A DNA stretch of 16,218 bases from JBLKSS01 sp047607725 (GTDB lineage: Bacteria > Pseudomonadota > Gammaproteobacteria > Enterobacterales > Enterobacteriaceae): the NCBI RefSeq assembly GCF_047607725.1, contig NZ_JBLKSS010000084.1:1-16218 (forward strand), given 5' to 3'. The notes beneath the pieces were generated by a model. It made no database searches and was not told where the DNA came from. It saw only the letters and a list, made by a program, of their open reading frames with translations. Below are positions 12,895 through 16,218 of this stretch, in pieces; positions within the stretch are counted from its first letter, which is position 1; each line of letters starts with the position of its first letter. The translations under genes were made by a program, and so were the position numbers.

Positions 12895-14001
12895 TTAGAA
12901 CATATAGGTCATACCCAATGCAACAATATTGTCGGTGGAGATCTGCGCGGCACAGGTAAAGTCGTCCTTGGACAGCAGATTGATGCGGTAATCGATGAAG
13001 GTCAGCATGTTCTTATTGAAGTTGTAGCTGGCGCCCAACTCGAGGTATTTTTTGATATCGTGGCTCTTGCCGCTTTGGTCACCGTCAATGCGCGACTGCA
13101 GATAGCCGAGGGAGGGACGCAGGCCGAAATCAAACTGATATTGCGCAACCAATTCAAGATTGTGCGCCTTTTCAGCAAAGCCGTGTAATCCGTCCGAGAA
13201 GTTGCCGTAGGGCGTCATATTGCGGGTTTCGCTATACAGCGCCGTCAGGTAGAGGTTATAGGCGTCATATTTCAGGCCGAAAGCGTAGGCTTCAGCCTTT
13301 TTGCCCTGATTACGCGCGACGTCCGGCGAACGCTGAGACAGAGTGCGGTTGCTGCTGCTAACTGCAGCACCGGCGGACACGCCGTTACCCAAATCGTAGG
13401 TAACGGACAGACCATAGCCATCGCCATTGGCCTCCTGGAGGCCGCGGCCGGTGGTGTCACCCGCCTTGCTGTCGTTTTTGCCCTGGTATTGCAGCGCGAA
13501 ATTCAGGCCATCCACCATTCCGAAGAAATTGGTATTGCGATAGGTGAGCACACCGTTGGCGCGGCCGGATAGAAAATTATCGGTAACGGTGGTATCACCG
13601 CCGAATTCCGGCATCACATCGGTCCAGGCGCCGACGTCATACAGCACGCCGTAGTTCCGGCCGTAATCAATGCTGCCCGCGTCGGCGAACTTAATACCGA
13701 CGAAACCCAGGCGGGTAAAGGTGCTTTTCGCGCCTTCGCTTTCGGTGGGGCGCAGCCCGACTTCATGCTCCCCGGTACCGAAACCGATAAGCCCGTCGCT
13801 AAGATGGGTTTCCCCACGGAAGCCATAACGGATGAAAGAACGATTGCCGTTTTTATCATCATCGCCGGACATATAACGCATGCCATTGAGTTTGCCGTAC
13901 AGATCCAGTTTATTGCCGTCTTTATTATAAACTTCGGCGGCCCCGGCACTGCCGGCCATCACTATAGCCGAAACTAGTACAGACAGATACTGTAGTTTCA
14001 T
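12895..14001 (-). CDS. General outer-membrane porin (OmpC/OmpF/PhoE family)
   Basis: A complete 368-residue trimeric beta-barrel porin for passive diffusion of small hydrophilic solutes. The signal peptide covers residues 1-21 (ends GSAGA), then AEVYNKDGNKLDLYGKLNGM. The constriction loop L3 carries the classical PEFGGD (in WTDVMPEFGGD), followed by RANGVLTYRNTNFFGMVDGL. The C-terminus NIVALGMTYMF ends in the aromatic residue needed for barrel assembly. The ATG at 14001 has AGAGGG about 7 bases upstream, as in ompC genes. A cysteine in a surface-loop region (DDFTCAAQISTDN) is unusual, as enterobacterial porins normally have none. OmpC, OmpF and PhoE cannot be separated with confidence here, so no symbol is given. 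The gene looks intact and has its own promoter. Confidence 0.93.
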   Translation of the reverse strand: MKLQYLSVLVSAIVMAGSAGAAEVYNKDGNKLDLYGKLNGMRYMSGDDDKNGNRSFIRYGFRGETHLSDGLIGFGTGEHEVGLRPTESEGAKSTFTRLGFVGIKFADAGSIDYGRNYGVLYDVGAWTDVMPEFGGDTTVTDNFLSGRANGVLTYRNTNFFGMVDGLNFALQYQGKNDSKAGDTTGRGLQEANGDGYGLSVTYDLGNGVSAGAAVSSSNRTLSQRSPDVARNQGKKAEAYAFGLKYDAYNLYLTALYSETRNMTPYGNFSDGLHGFAEKAHNLELVAQYQFDFGLRPSLGYLQSRIDGDQSGKSHDIKKYLELGASYNFNKNMLTFIDYRINLLSKDDFTCAAQISTDNIVALGMTYMF

Positions 14002-14127
14002 GTTGATACCCTCTATATTTATTATATTTTGCCACTAATAATTTGATATCCGCAGAGGCTCAAATAAAAACGAGCATTCAACAGATCTTGATGTCATTGA
14101 TAGATCGGATATTGAACTGACCGCAGA

Positions 14128-14156
14128 ATCATACTCGATGGATTTTGACCTTTCAA
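14128..14156 (-). promoter_or_regulatory. Porin promoter
   Basis: On the minus strand TTGAAA (14151-14156) and TATGAT (14128-14133) are separated by exactly 17 bases. Transcription would start near 14121, giving a leader of about 120 bases, a length suitable for small-RNA control as known for ompC and ompF. Confidence 0.62.
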
Positions 14157-14510
14157 GCCATATGAACGGCAACAAATAACCGATATACATCATAATGATA
14201 AAAATAATAAATAGTAAAAGCGCCTTATTAGTCGGATAATAAATAGTGGAAGTAAAAATAAAATCAATTTAAAAACATGACCTTAAAAAATAAATCTTTA
14301 TAGACTCTAGGTGATGGTCGCAATAAAATTAGCGATGACCAATATAAGCAAACCGCTTCCCCTGATGACATTCGTCGTTATTTTTTAGCGAGAGTGTGAG
14401 AGAGATCGATAATAATACACCGAGCATCAACAATCTTTGCATGTAAAAGTGAAGTGAATGGAACTATATTTAAAATAAATAGTTCACAATAAAATAAATA
14501 TAGTCACTAT
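14157..14510. other. A/T-rich region upstream of the porin, no gene
   Basis: This very A/T-rich stretch holds no plausible protein gene. It probably includes regulator sites for the porin (OmpR would be expected), but no site matched well by eye. An inverted repeat GAACTAT/ATAGTTC lies at 14461-14485. No MicF-like RNA with a terminator was found. Confidence 0.4.
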
Positions 14511-14605
14511 TCCATAATCCCGCCCCGCGGCCGCCCTTTCCGGCCAATGTCTTTCCTTCCGGCGTTCTGTTGCGACCCTCCCGGCGCATTATCGCGCGAC
14601 GCGCG

Positions 14606-14655
14606 TGAGGTGAGGTGAGGTGAGGTGAGGTGAGGNGANNTNAGNNNNNNNNNNN
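14606..14655. repeat. TGAGG pentanucleotide repeat running into an assembly gap
   Basis: Six clean TGAGG units (14606-14635) continue with ambiguous bases compatible with two more units (14636-14644), then 11 N. The copy number is unknown. Confidence 0.8.
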
Positions 14656-14766
14656 CGTAAATTGTCTGACCGCCATCCATCGTTTGCCGGCGTACAGCGT
14701 GCTACTGTGCGCCTGTGCATACCGAACCCCGAACCCGAACGGGGCCTGCCGGGGCAAGGTAAGACG

Positions 14767-15128
14767 ATGATGCAAGACGAAAGGGACAAAGAACAGCTAT
14801 GGCAACGACTGCAGCAATCAGCCTTTCGGTGCCGTTTCGCCTTAAACCCGCGCGATAACGACTACCTGCGCGCCAAGGGCATGGCGGTCGTGTTGAGCCA
14901 CGTACGAGATTTCATCGCCAGCCGGCGCTGCCGGCCAAAGACGGTAAGCAAACGCCGTGGCGGGGTCATCCGGTGTTTGTCGCTCAGCACGCCACCGCGA
15001 CCTGTTGCCGCGGCTGTCTGGAGAAATGGTACGGCATACCGCGTGGCGTGGCGCTTACCGAGGCGCCGCAGGCCTTTATCGTGGCGATGATCGCGCTATG
15101 GCTGGAACGCCGCGGCGGCGCGTCATAA
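14767..15128 (+). pseudogene. DUF4186 family protein, frameshifted
   Basis: The frame starts at ATG 14767 or 14770 with AAGG upstream and reads MMQDERDKEQLWQRLQQSAF, LNPRDNDYLRAKG and VLSHVRDFIASR. Near 14921-14930 one base is missing, and the family sequence continues in another frame (LPAKDGKQTPWRGHPVFVAQ, HATATCCRGCLEKWYGIPRG, then IALWLERRGGAS) to the TAA at 15126-15128. Restoring one base gives 120 residues, the usual size of DUF4186 proteins, and the conserved Cys-Cys-X-X-Cys block is intact. The function of the family is unknown. The recognition rests on recalled family sequence. The gene stands alone between the repeat gap and the MFS remnant. Confidence 0.72.
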
Positions 15129-15339
15129 GCGCGAGCCGCCGCGGTAGGATCTGCGACGGCAAGCGCCATGCCGACCGCAACGGCATTGATGGCGGCCCGC
15201 GCCCGTTCCCCTGCGGCGGAACGCCCACGCTACGGCGGCCGAAAGGCGGATTGATGCCGTCGCAGGGAGTAGCAAAAACACGATTGCGGCCCGTATCGGC
15301 CGCGTTTATAACCAGGACTCATACTCGCGGCCTATTATT
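15129..15339. other. G/C-rich spacer, nothing recognised
   Basis: No gene or clear signal is seen. The short open frames in this stretch have no start signal or protein-like pattern. Confidence 0.4.
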
Positions 15340-15980
15340 ATGACCATTGCCCTCCCCCCGAACTTCGCGCCACCTATCCGGTGCGTGTCGCCACCCGCGT
15401 GGTGTTCTTTATCGCCGGTTTCGCCATGTCCGCCTGGGCGCCGCTGGTGCCCTTCGCCAAAGCACGGCTGGCGATTAACGATGCCTCCCTCCGCCTGCAG
15501 CTGCTCTGTCTGGGTATCGGCTCGCTGCTGGCGATACCGATGGCGGCGCCCTGGGCGCACCGGCTGGGCTGCAAACGGCCGATCATCGCGGCGGTCTGCG
15601 TGCTGGGCGTGACGCTGCCGATGCTGGCATGGCTGGAAAGTGCGCCGCTGCTGGCGCTGCTGCTGTTCGGCGCCGGTTTGGGCACGCTGGATATCACGAT
15701 GAACATTCAAGCGGTGGCGGTGGAGAAAGCCAGCGGCCGCGCCATGATATCCGGCTTTCACGGTTTTTTCAGCATCGGCGGCATTGCCGGTGCCGGTCTG
15801 GTCAGCGCGCTCCTGGCCTGCGGACTAACGCCGCTTGCGAGCGTGCTGGGGGTCGTGGCGGCATTAGTCATTCTGCTGGCAATGGCCGCCGGTCAACTAT
15901 TAACCGTGGCGGGCGACAACCCAAGCGCGCCGCGTGACCCATTAAAGGACAATCCGAGCCGGGCCCGTTATTCAAATTAA
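15340..15980 (+). pseudogene. MFS transporter (YbjJ-like), frameshifted at the start and missing the C-terminal half
   Basis: The apparent start ATG 15340 (MTIALPP) lies in a different frame from the body. One more C in the C6 run at 15354-15359 would join it to PELRATYPVRVATRVVFFIA. The body has about six membrane segments and MFS motifs of the YbjJ-like group: GFAMSAWAPLVPFAKARLAI, RLGCKRPI in the loop 2-3 motif, FGAGLGTLDITMNIQAVAVE, and HGFFSIGGIAGAG. Family proteins have about 400 residues and 12 segments; here the sequence loses similarity after about 200 residues and stops at 15978-15980. The C-terminal half is gone, perhaps through a deletion that fused other sequence just before the mobile element. 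The substrate is unknown. No function is expected. Confidence 0.75.
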
Positions 15981-16083
15981 AAAAATCGCGTTAACCTCGA
16001 CTGCGCTGCTGCGCGGTTTTCTGGTGTTTATCCTCTTATTACTGCTATCGCTGTTGGTCCTGGGTTATCAGGTTTTCAGGTAA
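15946..16083 (+). pseudogene. Hydrophobic N-terminal-like fragment cut by the second mobile element
   Basis: A frame that opens at 15946 reads IQIKKIALTSTALLRGFLVF followed by ILLLLLSLLVLGYQVFR, then stops at the TAA formed by the element border. The basic start and single long hydrophobic helix look like the membrane-anchored N-terminus of a signalling or transport protein. It lacks a good start codon (the best region begins ATTAAAAAAATC). It overlaps the end of the MFS remnant in another frame, so it may be the fused far side of a deletion. Family unknown. Confidence 0.3.
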
Positions 16084-16218
16084 GCGCCCCGTGGAGGACG
16101 TCTTGAATTATTGGTGGGTTTGTTGTATAGCCCGGTAAGAATATGTTCCACTACGATGCCTAGTGAACCCGCATCCTATAAGGGACGGCTGTCAGATCAT
16201 GGATAATCCGGCGATGAT
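16083..16218. mobile_element. Second copy of the TA-flanked element, cut by window edge
   Basis: It begins after TA (16081-16082) with the 44-bp repeat and continues to the window end, matching the reverse complement of 5055-5190 except at two adjacent bases (GG here, AA there) in 136. Whether it is another short derivative or a full insertion sequence with a transposase cannot be seen. Confidence 0.78.

Noticed and set aside
14470..14789. Minus-strand frames through the TGAGG repeat and the N gap
   Set aside because: They depend on unknown bases and consist largely of translated simple repeat.

Overview
The window looks like chromosome, or an integrated island, of an enterobacterial insect symbiont in an early stage of genome decay, most like Sodalis. 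The genes resemble Enterobacteriaceae proteins (DdlA, PagP, Cbl, an OmpC/OmpF-type porin, a YibF-like glutathione S-transferase, a YbjJ-like transporter). Many are broken by single-base frameshifts, spacers are long and gene-poor, and short insertion-element derivatives sit at breaks in sequence character. The genus is inferred from these traits and not proven.

Region 1 (1-4267, minus strand) is a compact type IVb pilus block read right to left: pilR, pilS, pilT (ATPase), pilV and pilM (cut by the window edge). This order matches the conjugative pili of PAPI-1/pKLC102-type integrative elements. The genes that should precede pilR (pilL, N, O, Q) are absent. The four complete pil genes are open and their motifs intact, unlike most of the rest of the window.

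Region 2 (4268-5193) is A/T-rich. It holds an unrecognised gene on the plus strand with a slipped A-tract, cut by a 332-bp non-coding element with 44-bp perfect terminal inverted repeats and TA flanks. To the right the sequence abruptly becomes G/C-rich. The start of a second, nearly identical copy in opposite orientation lies at 16083, so about 10.9 kb is bounded by inverted copies.

Region 3 (5194-12200) holds an unidentified gene remnant, a frameshifted LysE-family exporter, intact ddlA, a pagP pseudogene (two frameshifts, catalytic serine lost, PhoP-box promoter still visible), a 25-residue membrane peptide, a candidate Fur-controlled small RNA, a frameshifted cbl regulator, an intact orphan NMT1-type substrate-binding protein, and an intact glutathione S-transferase.

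Region 4 (12200-16218) holds a degenerate 34-bp tandem repeat, a 23-residue membrane peptide, a complete general porin with a good promoter, a TGAGG simple repeat running into an assembly gap, a frameshifted DUF4186 gene, a truncated MFS transporter, and a hydrophobic reading frame cut by the second element copy.

Cell-envelope functions (ddlA, porin) survive, while lipid A palmitoylation, amino-acid export and sulfur-starvation regulation appear lost. No rRNA, tRNA or CRISPR array was seen.
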